Shown: positions 16,976 to 26,238 of the stretch, in pieces
How the letters are laid out: each line of letters opens with the position of its first letter
Position numbering within the stretch: the stretch's first letter is position 1
Origin: Anoxybacterium sp963668245
GTDB taxonomy: Bacteria; Bacillota; Clostridia; Peptostreptococcales; Anaerovoracaceae
DNA length: 64,000 nucleotides
Direction of reading: 5' to 3'
NCBI GenBank assembly: GCA_963668245.2
Contig: CAXXKB010000003.1
Location: forward strand, 1-64,000
Position numbers and translations under genes: made by a program
Notes under the pieces: generated by a model
The model's input: only the letters and a program-made list of their open reading frames with translations
Told to the model about the DNA's origin: nothing
Database searches by the model: none

Positions 16976-17299
16976 TTACCACCCAATATTATACTCCTCA
17001 ACTCCTTGTTGTAATAAATACTCTTTTAAATCTTGAATAAACTCATCTTCCTTATCAGGTGCATTGCCATAATGACTAAATCTTCTAGTAGACTCTTCCC
17101 AAGAAAAATTATAATCATATTCTTCATCTATTGAATTCCAGTCTGCATCTCCAAAAAATGTTATTTGTCCAGCTACCACTTCTATTTCTCCAGTCAGTTC
17201 CCCCGTATCTTCATCTACAACTGGAATATCTACGCTAAAATCATATGTTTTTTCGAATTCATATGATTCGAAATTACTATCATTATCTATCCCTACCAT
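16976..17299 (-). CDS. Uncharacterised acidic protein
   Basis: About 107 residues, acidic, with many aromatic residues and alternating beta-type patterns (FSVDIPVVDEDTGELTGEIE). No signal or membrane segment. The ATG at 17299 has GGAG 8 nt upstream, so I prefer it over the GTG at 17308. It is followed by the zinc-ribbon gene after about 50 bp. Function unknown. Confidence 0.6.
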   Translation of the reverse strand: MVGIDNDSNFESYEFEKTYDFSVDIPVVDEDTGELTGEIEVVAGQITFFGDADWNSIDEEYDYNFSWEESTRRFSHYGNAPDKEDEFIQDLKEYLLQQGVEEYNIGW

Positions 17300-17336
17300 T
17301 TTACTCACTCCTTCATTTTCTAGTAGTATATGAATT

Positions 17337-17407
17337 TTAATCCTCTATAACAGGAAACTGCGCTTGCACTTCTTGGCGAAGATTTTCAACATTTTTTTAA
17401 ACCACAT
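17337..17407 (-). pseudogene. Possible tiny frameshifted gene
   Basis: GGAGGG precedes an ATG at 17407 that starts MWFKK. A shift of one base in the following seven-A tract would continue into NVENLRQEVQAQFPVIED and a stop at 17337-17339. As it stands the frame ends after 20 residues. It could be a remnant or a slippage-dependent peptide; low confidence. Confidence 0.25.
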
Positions 17408-17575
17408 GTAGCCCTCCATAATAATTTGGAAACTCATGCCTTGATTATATCATGTAAACGCTAACTAATATGCCTGATATATGCCAGCCAAAGTTAAGTT
17501 ATTTCCTGACTTATTTTTTTTAATAGCAAGATAAAAGTGAAAAGAACTCACTCAATCTAATTTTCAGACTGTACT

Positions 17576-18142
17576 CTATGACTCAGTACTTATTTCCATT
17601 TTCCTTTTATTACGCGTTAAGGTACTCTTGCTGATGCCGGTCATTTTCTCTACCTCTTTGTAGGAATGATTCTTCAATAGATTCATGGCTAGATTGATTT
17701 GTTGCTGATTAAATTTCTTCGGTCGCCCTTCCCGGAAGTCGGGTTTCTGTCTGGCCAGTTCTTTTCCCTCTTGCGTACGCTCCACAATCAGATCCCGTTC
17801 AAAATCCGCAAAAGCGCTGAAGATGGTGAAGATCAATCTTCCGGTGGACGTGTTTTCAATAATGCCTAGATTCAGCACATTGATCCGCACGCCCTTCTCG
17901 AATAAGAGTTTGATCGTGTTTAATGCGTCTTGCGTGCTCCGAGCGAAGCGGTCCAACTTCGTCACAACCAGCGTATCCCCTGTCTGGATTTCCTGAAGGA
18001 GTTTTTGGAACTCGGGACGATCACTTTTTGTTCCGGTAATTTTTTCGAAGTAAACCCGGTCGCAGCGTTCCTCCTCGAGTTGACGCAGCTGTCCTTCCAG
18101 ATCTTGTTGGCGAGTACTCACCCGTGCGTAACCATATTTCAT
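17576..18142 (-). CDS. Serine resolvase/invertase
   Basis: Site-specific serine recombinase of the small resolvase/invertase type, 188 residues. It acts by nucleophilic attack of the Ser in YARVSTRQQDL (about residue 9). The catalytic core includes LDRFARST and the long E-helix region SAFADFERDLIVERT. The C-terminal 45 residues hold a helix-turn-helix (SYKEVEKMTGISKSTLTRNK). The protein would resolve plasmid multimers or cointegrates at a res site; candidate subsites lie 70-100 bp upstream at 18215-18244. It appears intact, unlike the related fragments at 11996 and 26239. Confidence 0.93.
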   Translation of the reverse strand: MKYGYARVSTRQQDLEGQLRQLEEERCDRVYFEKITGTKSDRPEFQKLLQEIQTGDTLVVTKLDRFARSTQDALNTIKLLFEKGVRINVLNLGIIENTSTGRLIFTIFSAFADFERDLIVERTQEGKELARQKPDFREGRPKKFNQQQINLAMNLLKNHSYKEVEKMTGISKSTLTRNKRKMEISTES

Positions 18143-18214
18143 CTTTTTTCACCCTCACTTTTGAACATAAGTTATGACACCTTTGTATCCCTTGATTTTA
18201 CTAGAGCAAGGAAG

Positions 18215-18244
18215 CATAGTCAATACTCTTAAGTTTTGACTATG
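18215..18244. promoter_or_regulatory. Candidate resolvase (res) subsite
   Basis: CATAGTCAA (18215-18223) and TTGACTATG (18236-18244) form a 9-bp inverted repeat just upstream of the resolvase gene. The inner 25 bp recur with two mismatches at 34021-34045. Confidence 0.5.
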
Positions 18245-18324
18245 GTTATCTAAATTATATACCTAAAAGAAGCTCATTTATGCTTCTATGCATCAGGAAA
18301 GTGAAAAAGTAGAAGTCTGTTTAT

Positions 18325-19113
18325 TTATTGTACAGGAATCTCGAATTTGAACAATCTAAATTCATCAAATTTTGCTACTTGAATACCTAATAGGTTCCCA
18401 ACAATTGTTAAATGATTTTTTTTCATATAATTTGTGATGTCTAAGGAAATCGCTTTGTCAAAATGAAAATTAGTAGTTGTTGGAATAATTACTGTTAATA
18501 CTTTTCGTTTTGGAATGTGCTCCATTCGGTCTGTGGGAATATTTAGGAGATCGATCCAGTCAGCTGTAAAGCAAGTTCCCCCAGTAAAGTTAGAATTATG
18601 TAAAAAGAAGTCCTCTGGTGTAAATTGAATAGCAAAATCGGTGAACGCAAAACTGTCTAAAGGCATATTCGAGAAATTCGCATATTTATTTGGCTCTTCT
18701 TCGAATGTCATCATATCTTTATAGGCAAGATCCAAATATATTTCCCTGGAAACATGGATAGTAAAGTGTAGCTTATCGAAAAATTGAAGTATCTCCAGAG
18801 AATCTTGATTCTTTTTGGCTAAATTTTGAAAATAATCAGATTGATTACCATAGTACTGTTGTTTTTTTTCAAGAATTTCGAGATATTCTTCAAAATTTTT
18901 GACAGAACTCAGGCTTTGGATTTCTTTGATAGAATAATCTAGAGACCGATATTTTCTAGACTCAGCGATTTTTTCAATATCATGATCACTGTAACTTCTA
19001 TAACGTGTTTCTTCATCAATCTCCGGATGAATAAATCCAACTTGCTCATAATAGCGCAATGTTTCTCGACTGATATTTAAATAACTGCATAAATCTTTAG
19101 CCTTATATTTCAC
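18325..19113 (-). CDS. MerR-family transcriptional regulator
   Basis: The 262-residue protein starts with a MerR winged HTH (residues ~1-70: AKDLCSYLNISRETLRYYEQ, then YRSYSDHDIEKI), a coiled dimerisation helix (~75-110) and a larger C-terminal domain. The latter resembles effector-binding domains of multidrug-type regulators. GTG at 19113 has GGGG 7-8 nt upstream. It is divergent from the dehydrogenase gene, whose promoter has the elongated 19-bp spacer typical of MerR targets, so it very probably activates that gene on binding a small molecule. No metal-binding Cys cluster is seen. Confidence 0.9.
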   Translation of the reverse strand: MKYKAKDLCSYLNISRETLRYYEQVGFIHPEIDEETRYRSYSDHDIEKIAESRKYRSLDYSIKEIQSLSSVKNFEEYLEILEKKQQYYGNQSDYFQNLAKKNQDSLEILQFFDKLHFTIHVSREIYLDLAYKDMMTFEEEPNKYANFSNMPLDSFAFTDFAIQFTPEDFFLHNSNFTGGTCFTADWIDLLNIPTDRMEHIPKRKVLTVIIPTTTNFHFDKAISLDITNYMKKNHLTIVGNLLGIQVAKFDEFRLFKFEIPVQ

Positions 19114-19160
19114 TAAATCACCCCTTTTTTATTATAGCATGCAAATTTTGAGATTCTTCC

Positions 19161-19191
19161 TTGACTTGGGGGTAAGAACACAGTTTATCAT
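19161..19191 (+). promoter_or_regulatory. MerR-type promoter of the dehydrogenase gene
   Basis: TTGACT (19161-19166) and TATCAT (19186-19191) are separated by 19 bp. This spacing is characteristic of promoters that MerR regulators distort to activate. The site lies between the divergent regulator and dehydrogenase genes. Confidence 0.8.
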
Positions 19192-19220
19192 GAAGGTAAA
19201 ATGATAAGGAGATGGTCATC

Positions 19221-19973
19221 ATGAAGGGTAAAGTAGCTTTAGTTACAGGTGGTTTAAGTGGCATAGGAAAGGCAACCGTTCTTGAATTAGTAAGAAGAGG
19301 GCTAAACGTAATTGTTCTTGATATCCAAGATGAAAAGGCGCAACAATTAGCAGAAGAATGTGCTGATCTGAGTGGGAATTTTATTTATAGGAAATGCAAC
19401 TTATTTGAATCAAATGAAATAGAAGAATCATTCAAATTTGTTAAAGACAACTATGGCCACCTAGACTATGCTCTCAATAATGCGGGATTTGGAATTTTAT
19501 CTAAAAATTTTGCAGAAGTCACTGAAGAAGAGATTGACAAGCTTCTTTTGATAAATGTTAAAGCCTATATGCTTTGCATGAAGCATGAGATAAATAGCAT
19601 GCGAGACAATCATTTTGGACGCATTGTGAATACAGCTTCTGGATCTGGCTTAGTCGCTTCAAAGGGTATGGCACTTTATACAGCTTGTAAGCACGCCGTT
19701 GTGGGACTGACTAAGGCAGCTGCTTTGGATTATGTGAGAGAGAATATCACGATTAATGCAATTGCCCCGGGAACAATAGAAACAGAACTAGTTGTTCCAA
19801 TCAAAGAAAAAAATCCAGAGGAATATGCGATGTGGAGCGCATCTAATCCTATTGGCAGATTAGGACTCCCTTCTGAAATTGCTCGTGTCGTTGCGTTTTT
19901 ATTTGAAGATGATTCTGAATTTATTAATGGAACTGTAATACCGGTTGATAGTGGTTTTGTTGCTGGGAAATAA
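19221..19973 (+). CDS. Short-chain dehydrogenase/reductase (SDR)
   Basis: NAD(P)-dependent oxidoreductase of the classical SDR family, 250 residues. The Rossmann motif TGGLSGIG is near residue 10, NNAG near 88, the catalytic Ser in NTASGSG and the YxxxK pair in YTACK. The C-terminal ending GxVIPVDSG(F) is typical. AAGGAG lies 9 nt before the ATG at 19221, preferred over the ATG at 19212 that abuts the ribosome site. The substrate cannot be told. Control by the divergent MerR regulator suggests a response to a toxic or xenobiotic carbonyl compound. Confidence 0.93.
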   Translation: MKGKVALVTGGLSGIGKATVLELVRRGLNVIVLDIQDEKAQQLAEECADLSGNFIYRKCNLFESNEIEESFKFVKDNYGHLDYALNNAGFGILSKNFAEVTEEEIDKLLLINVKAYMLCMKHEINSMRDNHFGRIVNTASGSGLVASKGMALYTACKHAVVGLTKAAALDYVRENITINAIAPGTIETELVVPIKEKNPEEYAMWSASNPIGRLGLPSEIARVVAFLFEDDSEFINGTVIPVDSGFVAGK

Positions 19974-20053
19974 GCTAGAATCTTTTGTTTCCAAAAAAAA
20001 AATTAGATTACAGCATTTTATAAATTTTTTATGTACATCCCATGTAAAAATGT

Positions 20054-20103
20054 AAACAACCCCTTTTGTTGATTTTGGTAAAAATCGACAAAAGGGGTTG
20101 TTT
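20054..20103. terminator. Large hairpin after the dehydrogenase gene
   Basis: Arms at 20054-20076 and 20081-20103 pair over 23 bp with one mismatch, beginning AAACAACCCCTTTT and ending AAAAGGGGTTGTTT. It is a strong candidate terminator 80 bp past the stop codon. Confidence 0.75.
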
Positions 20104-20484
20104 ATTATGCACCAATTGTATCAAGAGGGGATGAGAATCAAAATAATCGAAATTTGAAACACTCAAAAATAAAGGGATTAGATGTTCTTCCAACTAATCT
20201 TAGGATAAAAACTAAGTATTTTTAGTGCTGTGACTATTAAAATTAAATGTCAAGAATTGATCTTACAAATTTTTTTCTTAATAAGAGTGCAAATTGATCT
20301 CTTACATAGAACGTATAGGTAATACGCCTTTTTGCTACAAAAATATAAGGAAATACAAAGAAAAGCGATAAGAATACGCTTTTCTTTGTATAGATAACGA
20401 AGAGTCTAATTCAACGCGGTAGTTTTTTATTTCGCTACTGTAGTAAGTCTATCTCTAATTAGAATTCTACGAAACTATATTCCG
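20104..20484. other. Gene-free stretch between dehydrogenase and beta-glucosidase genes
   Basis: No credible gene. It includes a perfect 14-bp inverted repeat, TACAAAGAAAAGCG (20354-20367) with CGCTTTTCTTTGTA (20377-20390). This lies about 95 bp past the end of the minus-strand PTS operon and could be its terminator or a processed RNA end. Confidence 0.5.
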
Positions 20485-21942
20485 TTATTCCAAGTTCTCT
20501 CCATTAGTTTCAATAACTTTTTTGTACCAATAGAAACTATCCTTTTTATAACGATCATACGTTCCATTGCCTAAATCATCAACATCAACGTAAATAAAAC
20601 CATATCTTTTTTTCATTTGTCCTGTTGAGGCAGAAACGAGATCAATACATCCCCATGGAGTATAACCCATGAGATTAACACCATCAATAGTAATGGCATC
20701 TTTCATTGCCTTAATATGTTCTCTTAAATAGTGAATGTGATAGTCATCATGCACTGTTCCGTCAACTAATGTATCAATACCGCCCACTCCATTTTCAACA
20801 ATAAAAAGTGGTTTTTGATAGCGATCATAAAACATGTTTAAAGTAGTGCGTAGACCCTGTGCGTCAATTTGCCATTTCCACGCAGTTTCCTTTTGTTTTA
20901 AATATGGGTTTCTTAGTGTGGGAAAGATATTCCCCTCCGCTTTTTCTGCTACAATATCTGAATCAGCACAAACAATATGCGAAGAATAATAAGAAAAAGA
21001 AATAAAGTCTATTGTATTTTCCAACAAAATATCTTTATCATTTTCTTTGAAGGGAATTGTAAAGCCGATTCTTTCAAGTTCTTTAATCTTATACGTTGGA
21101 TATTCGCCATTAACCATCACATCAGAGAAAAAGAATTTACCTCTATCTGTCTCATATGCTAACCATACGTCTTCTGGCGCACATCGATATGGGTAGGTGA
21201 CGCCTGCTGAAATCATACAACCAACTTTATTTTCACTATCAATTTCATGTGCAACTTTAGCCACCCACGCACATCCTACTAATTGATGGTGTATAGCTGT
21301 ATAAATTTGCTCATTTCTTCCTTTGTTTTCATCAAGAACAACACCAGCTGCGATAAAGGGTAAATGAGTAATACAATTTATTTCATTGAGTGTCAGCCAG
21401 TATTTAACTAACCCTTTATATCTCTTCAAAATTACAGAAGCATACTTTTTAAAACATGAAAGTGTTTTGCGTCCCTCCCATCCATTGTATTTTTTTGTTA
21501 AATTTAAAGGGATATCATAATGAGATATTGTGACTAGTGGTTCAATGCCATATTTTTGACATTCTTTAAACACATCTTCATAAAATTGAAGACCTGCTTC
21601 ATTTGGCTTATCTTCCTCTCCATTCGGAAAAATACGACTCCAAGAAAGTGACATCCGAAAGACTTTGAACCCCATTTCTGCGAGCAAAGCAATGTCTTCT
21701 TTATAATGGTGATAAAAATCTATTCCGTGCTTACTGGGATAATGTAACCCCTCCTTCTCTTCAAAAGAATCTAAATGGCCTGCCATTATTGAAAAACGAT
21801 CAGAAGATCCTTGAGGAATTATGTCAATATGACCAAGTCCTCGACCATCTACATCATAGGCACCTTCGCATTGATTGGCTGCCGTTGCCCCTCCCCAAAG
21901 AAAATTCTCAGGAAAACGATAGCTTATTTCTTTTTGGATCAC
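20485..21942 (-). CDS. 6-phospho-beta-glucosidase (GH1)
   Basis: Cytoplasmic glycoside hydrolase family 1 enzyme that splits phosphorylated beta-glucosides such as cellobiose-6-phosphate. The 485 residues are normal for the family. The N-terminal signature is FLWGGATAANQCEGA. The acid/base Glu lies in LTLNEIN (about residue 180), and the nucleophile Glu is in FIVENGVGG (about residue 380). GTG at 21942 is preceded by GAGGGGG, and it overlaps the end of the EIIC gene by 4 bp. It is the last gene of an operon EIIA-EIIB-EIIC-hydrolase, in which the sugar is phosphorylated on entry and then hydrolysed. Confidence 0.95.
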   Translation of the reverse strand: MIQKEISYRFPENFLWGGATAANQCEGAYDVDGRGLGHIDIIPQGSSDRFSIMAGHLDSFEEKEGLHYPSKHGIDFYHHYKEDIALLAEMGFKVFRMSLSWSRIFPNGEEDKPNEAGLQFYEDVFKECQKYGIEPLVTISHYDIPLNLTKKYNGWEGRKTLSCFKKYASVILKRYKGLVKYWLTLNEINCITHLPFIAAGVVLDENKGRNEQIYTAIHHQLVGCAWVAKVAHEIDSENKVGCMISAGVTYPYRCAPEDVWLAYETDRGKFFFSDVMVNGEYPTYKIKELERIGFTIPFKENDKDILLENTIDFISFSYYSSHIVCADSDIVAEKAEGNIFPTLRNPYLKQKETAWKWQIDAQGLRTTLNMFYDRYQKPLFIVENGVGGIDTLVDGTVHDDYHIHYLREHIKAMKDAITIDGVNLMGYTPWGCIDLVSASTGQMKKRYGFIYVDVDDLGNGTYDRYKKDSFYWYKKVIETNGENLE

Positions 21943-23303
21943 TCTGTTACCCCCTCTAAAGCATGTACTCTATCAGCATCTTCTTGAGCGTCCGTTTCCT
22001 GCTCTTTTGCCAGAAGCTGTGCATCGTAAACTTTGAAAAATGGATACCATAAAAATAAAAGAATCACTGCCAATACAATTTCAAAAATAATATAACGATA
22101 ATCTAAAGACTTGATAAATCCATTAATTATTATTGGAAATGTCCCAGTAATTAACAAATATGGTGATGTCAGTAGACCTGATGTACACGCTAGCCAAAAT
22201 AAGACAGCTGATAATAATCCACCTACAATGAAAGGAATCATCAAAATCGGGTTGAACATTATTGGCGCCCCAAAAATTACTGGTTCAGAAACTCTAAATA
22301 TACTAGGAATGATTGAAGCTTTACCGAAGACCTTTAATTGCTTTGATTTCGCTCTCAAACAAAGTAAGACAAAACTAAAAGTATTTCCTGTCCCTCCAAG
22401 AAAAGCAATCGCCATTGTCATAAAAATAGGATGAAAAACAGGAGTCTGTCCGTTTGCAAACAATTCAGCATTTTCAGCGAAAGCAGCAAGCACAATAGGG
22501 GTGGTCAAAGGCATAACTACCATCATTCCATGAACACCCACGCACCACGCAGCAAGAATAAAGAAGCACACTAATAAAGCCCCTGGAACTGAATTTACCC
22601 CAGCAATTGGAGCTCTCAAAAGATTTTCTAGTAGTGACGGAATAGACAGTGCAGGATTAAACATACTAATAATTATGTTTCCACCAAAGAATACTAAGAT
22701 ATTTATCAGTAAGGGAACTAAAGAGTTAAAAATATCCGCTAAAAACGGCGGAATACCATCTGGCATTTGAATAGTCAGGTTATGACTTTGACAAAAGCGA
22801 GTAATCTCCACTGACAGTAAACTAACTAAAATCGCAGTAAAAAGTCCTGCTGCACCAAGATACGTAGTACTCATAGCGGATATTGTTGTGTTATCTGCTA
22901 GTTGATAATAGCTTGCCGGTGCTGTAGTGATAAGAAATAAAATCATAGAAGTTAATCCGTTATTAAGTGCTGACATTTTGTATCCACTAGATAAATGGTA
23001 AGCGATTGCAAAAGATGCAATAACCGAAATCATCCCCATGGTCATGTTAAATGGAATTAAAAGAGTCATTTTATATTCAGTAGCAAAAGTTAACCAACCC
23101 GAGAAAATAGACCAAAATCCACCTTGTTCAACCAGTGCAAGAGTAACCGGAGGATTTGCGAGAATCATGAAAATCGCTGAGACTAAAATAAAACTTATGG
23201 TTGTCATTATTCCTTTTTGTAACGCTGCAAAATGACGCTGTTGCCCAAAAAAATTGGCAACAGGTGTTAATTTTTCTTGAATAAACTTCATTAATCTATC
23301 CAT
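21939..23303 (-). CDS. PTS cellobiose/lactose-type EIIC permease
   Basis: Membrane channel subunit of a Lac-family phosphotransferase system, 454 residues with about ten hydrophobic segments. The N-terminal phrase KFIQEKLTPVANFFGQQRH is typical of cellobiose EIIC (CelB), as are the conserved GNTFSF and FRVSEPVIFGAPIMFNP loops. It carries beta-glucosides into the cell as they are phosphorylated by EIIB. The gene lies 2 bp after EIIB and overlaps the hydrolase gene. AAAGGAG precedes the ATG. Confidence 0.95.
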   Translation of the reverse strand: MDRLMKFIQEKLTPVANFFGQQRHFAALQKGIMTTISFILVSAIFMILANPPVTLALVEQGGFWSIFSGWLTFATEYKMTLLIPFNMTMGMISVIASFAIAYHLSSGYKMSALNNGLTSMILFLITTAPASYYQLADNTTISAMSTTYLGAAGLFTAILVSLLSVEITRFCQSHNLTIQMPDGIPPFLADIFNSLVPLLINILVFFGGNIIISMFNPALSIPSLLENLLRAPIAGVNSVPGALLVCFFILAAWCVGVHGMMVVMPLTTPIVLAAFAENAELFANGQTPVFHPIFMTMAIAFLGGTGNTFSFVLLCLRAKSKQLKVFGKASIIPSIFRVSEPVIFGAPIMFNPILMIPFIVGGLLSAVLFWLACTSGLLTSPYLLITGTFPIIINGFIKSLDYRYIIFEIVLAVILLFLWYPFFKVYDAQLLAKEQETDAQEDADRVHALEGVTE

Positions 23304-23305
23304 TT

Positions 23306-23611
23306 TTATGCTCCTTTCTCAATATAGCTATGCACACTTTTCATAATGTTGGCGACATTACCCATTCCATAATCAACGGAGTCTATTTTACCTACAGGTT
23401 TCCCAACAGCATTTTTTTTAACTTCATCTAACTTATATGAAATTTGAGGAGCAACTAGAATACAATCATAATCTTGATAAACCCCTTCATAACCACCAAT
23501 TGGAACGGCCTTCACAGATAAATCGATGTCCTTCTGTTTTCCCCACTTTTCCATTTTTTGCATCAAAATACTTGTTGATAAACCATTTGCACAAATCAAT
23601 AAAATTTTCAT
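23306..23611 (-). CDS. PTS cellobiose/lactose-type EIIB
   Basis: Cytoplasmic phosphocarrier of 101 residues that passes phosphate from EIIA to the sugar. The active-site Cys is residue 8 in LLICANGLSTSIL, the classical P-loop-like EIIB(Lac) motif. Residues 30-80 show the alternating fold with LVAPQISYK. It overlaps EIIA by one base (TAATG), so the two are translationally coupled. AGAGAGG precedes the start. Confidence 0.95.
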   Translation of the reverse strand: MKILLICANGLSTSILMQKMEKWGKQKDIDLSVKAVPIGGYEGVYQDYDCILVAPQISYKLDEVKKNAVGKPVGKIDSVDYGMGNVANIMKSVHSYIEKGA

Positions 23612-23943
23612 TACTTTTCCTCTCTTCTCTCTTGTTCTAAAAGGATAATTTCTTTGATTAGATCAATCGCTAACATACTGGTCATCAAATGATCTTGAGC
23701 ATGAATCAGCAACACACTAATAGGTGTTGCTTTCCCTTGAGCTTCACTTACTAATAGATTTGTTTGTGAATGATGTGCTTCTACTGATGCTTTTTCCGCT
23801 TTTTTTATCAGTCTGTCACTTTCTTCAAAGTTCTCCTCTCTACATTTTCTTAAAGCCTCAAATGCTAAGCTTCGAGCATCACCTGAATGCGCAATAATGT
23901 TCATAGAAATGGTTTCCATATCTAAAATTTCCTCTACCTCCAT
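23611..23943 (-). CDS. PTS cellobiose/lactose-type EIIA
   Basis: Phosphocarrier that receives phosphate from HPr, about 110 residues, forming the trimeric helical EIIA(Lac) fold. The phosphorylated His is expected in IHAQDHLMTS (near residue 75), preceded by a second conserved His in VEAHHSQTNLL. GAGGAG lies 8 nt before the ATG at 23943, so the longer reading from 23961 is unlikely. First gene of the operon. Confidence 0.93.
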   Translation of the reverse strand: MEVEEILDMETISMNIIAHSGDARSLAFEALRKCREENFEESDRLIKKAEKASVEAHHSQTNLLVSEAQGKATPISVLLIHAQDHLMTSMLAIDLIKEIILLEQERREEK

Positions 23944-24012
23944 TAATACATCTCCTCTCATTACTTGATACTAAAATCATAAACCTAAAATGTCATTATC
24001 GTCACATAATGA

Positions 24013-24033
24013 TTTTCCACCCTCAGAGGAAAT
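24013..24033. promoter_or_regulatory. Candidate activator site of the PTS operon
   Basis: An interrupted palindrome, TTTTCC then nine bases then GGAAAT, sits 70-90 bp upstream of the EIIA gene. It is suitably placed for the PRD regulator encoded next door. No catabolite-response element of good match was found. Confidence 0.35.
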
Positions 24034-24164
24034 TTTAAGATAAATCATCAGTTTAGTATCGAATTTTTATATTAAGAAAAAAGGCAGCCTAAACACCCAG
24101 TTAACTATGATAGCAATTTTTTTCGCTACTTGTTACTTTAGGATATTTCGCAGCCTTAATGTGC

Positions 24165-26093
24165 TTATATATTTTCATGAAGATTCTCAACAATCTTCAG
24201 TACAGCTACACTATCTTTTGCTTGCGCTAATTTCTTGACCTTATCTTTACTCTCCAATAGCGAGAGTAATTCATTGTAAAACGGTTCAAGCTCTTCCATG
24301 TCATGAGTTGCTATATGTAGAAAGCAAACAACCTGAACTAATTTGTTATTCCAAGGAATCGGATGATTTAATGTAAGTAGTGACCAAAAAGTGTCATTGG
24401 AAAATGATTCCAACGGGTGAGGCATCGCAACAAAGTTCCCAAAACTTGTCGCTGCAGCTTTTTCCCTCGCTAAGGCACTTTCAACAATTCCATCATTAAC
24501 GTAGTTCTTACTGATTAAGTCTTCGCCTATGTATTTTATGATCTCTTCTGGTGTTTGGAATTCTTTATTCAGATATATTGATTCTCGGTTTAGATAAAGA
24601 AGGGCAATTGAATGGTTGTCCCCTATAATCGTTTTCTCAAGTTGCGCAATTGAATTTCCATCAAGAAGAGCATCAACAACTACATATGGAATTTTAATGT
24701 CATCTGATAATGGAACAGTGCTTATAATTAAATCAATATTATCTTCGTCATATAGACCAATATTGTGGAGTTCTGTAGTTCCAACAATAGAAATTTTATC
24801 ACTAAATTTCGAACGTAATTTGTAAAAAAGTAAACGCGAACTACCTAATCCAGTAGTACAAACAATGAGACACCTTTTAGCTTTTCTTTCAATTTTTGTT
24901 CTTTCAATTGCTGCTCCGAAGTGTAATGCAATAAACCCAACTTCTGGCTCATCTACCAAAATTGAAAAACGTCTTTCGATTACTTTGCTTGCAATAATCG
25001 CCGCTTCAAAAGCTATAGGGTAATTTATTTTAATCGCTTCTAACATTGTATTTCTGATTGGCATATTATTTTCATACCGATGTAAAACTGGTTTTAAATG
25101 TAAGGAAAGAGATGCTAAGAGTTCCGGGTCTTCTCCAATCTTCAAATTGAGTTTATTCTCAACTTCTGCTATCATTTCTCGGGCTACTTGCGAAATTTTT
25201 TTCTCTAATTTACTCCAATTACTTCGCTCTTCTTTATTAAAGAAAAGTTTTGTCCCCATAAGGTGCATTGCAACATAAGATGATTCAACATCTGGAAATC
25301 GAATAGCCAATTGATCAGATATATTTCGAATGATTTTTTGAGCAACAACAAACTCTTTTTCATGAAAGGGTTGAACTTTCTGCATTTGAATATAATCCCC
25401 ACCTCTTATTCTTTTGCAGGCAATCGCTATGTGGACTATTAAATTGTTAAGAGCCATGTCTGAAAGATTTAGGTTTGCTTCTTTTAATCTTTTCAGTACG
25501 ATATTTTTTAGGATTAACATTTCATCTACAGGGAGAATTAGATCATTTATAATATTAATATTTTGATCACTTAAATGAGATATAACATTCTCCGATATGG
25601 CATACCTTCTCTTTTTCTCTTCTCCTTCAATGATAAATCCTCGATTTTGTTTCGCTAGCAAGCTCATACCCCTATTTTCAAGCAAAACTTTCACGTTTAA
25701 TAAATCATTTTGTACAGTAGACCTACTTATGTAAAGCTCTTCTGCCAAATCATCTAGTTTAAGATACTCTGAGCTCAGCAAAAGTCGATTTAATAGATAA
25801 TTGGCCCTTTCCTCAGGTTCTACCGGAAATTTATTTTCAGAATTCTTAAAACAATCTAGAAATGAGTTTAATTTACTACTATCTTCAATTTCAATTTTGT
25901 ACCCCTTGCCTCTAATACTTAATATTTTTATTCCGGAGTCTATGCTTAAAATATTTGCCAAATCTGCTACATCATTTCTAATAGTCCTTGAAGTGATACT
26001 AAATTTCTCAGCTAACTCTTTCCCAGATACAATTGTATCTATAGAAAGTAAAAATCTAAGTAACTCCTCTTGTCTTTTAGTCAAAATTCTCAT
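24165..26093 (-). CDS. PRD-containing transcriptional regulator of the PTS operon (LicR/ManR-like)
   Basis: Phosphorylation-controlled activator of 642 residues. Domains in order: N-terminal DeoR-like HTH (KRQEELLRFLLS, then VSGKELAEKFSITSRTIRND), a second HTH (KLDDLAEELYISRSTVQNDL), two PRDs (about 180-390, with the HIAIACKRI and HLKPVL regions), an EIIB-like domain with CTTGLGSSRL, and a C-terminal EIIA-like domain with MPHPLES. This plan matches LicR/ManR-type regulators, activated by HPr and turned off by their cognate EIIB. GGGGTG precedes the ATG at 26093; the longer frame upstream lacks a ribosome site. It lies immediately upstream of the EIIA gene and surely controls that operon. Confidence 0.92.
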   Translation of the reverse strand: MRILTKRQEELLRFLLSIDTIVSGKELAEKFSITSRTIRNDVADLANILSIDSGIKILSIRGKGYKIEIEDSSKLNSFLDCFKNSENKFPVEPEERANYLLNRLLLSSEYLKLDDLAEELYISRSTVQNDLLNVKVLLENRGMSLLAKQNRGFIIEGEEKKRRYAISENVISHLSDQNINIINDLILPVDEMLILKNIVLKRLKEANLNLSDMALNNLIVHIAIACKRIRGGDYIQMQKVQPFHEKEFVVAQKIIRNISDQLAIRFPDVESSYVAMHLMGTKLFFNKEERSNWSKLEKKISQVAREMIAEVENKLNLKIGEDPELLASLSLHLKPVLHRYENNMPIRNTMLEAIKINYPIAFEAAIIASKVIERRFSILVDEPEVGFIALHFGAAIERTKIERKAKRCLIVCTTGLGSSRLLFYKLRSKFSDKISIVGTTELHNIGLYDEDNIDLIISTVPLSDDIKIPYVVVDALLDGNSIAQLEKTIIGDNHSIALLYLNRESIYLNKEFQTPEEIIKYIGEDLISKNYVNDGIVESALAREKAAATSFGNFVAMPHPLESFSNDTFWSLLTLNHPIPWNNKLVQVVCFLHIATHDMEELEPFYNELLSLLESKDKVKKLAQAKDSVAVLKIVENLHENI

Positions 26094-26238
26094 ATTAAAC
26101 ACCCCGCTTTGATTATAGATTGATTTACGTTTGTTACTGTATATTATTTTTCCTTTATTAATGGAAAAAAAAAGGATAATCCATGAATTTATATAACATT
26201 TACTACATAATAGTTTTCCGATTACCATGTTTGAAATT

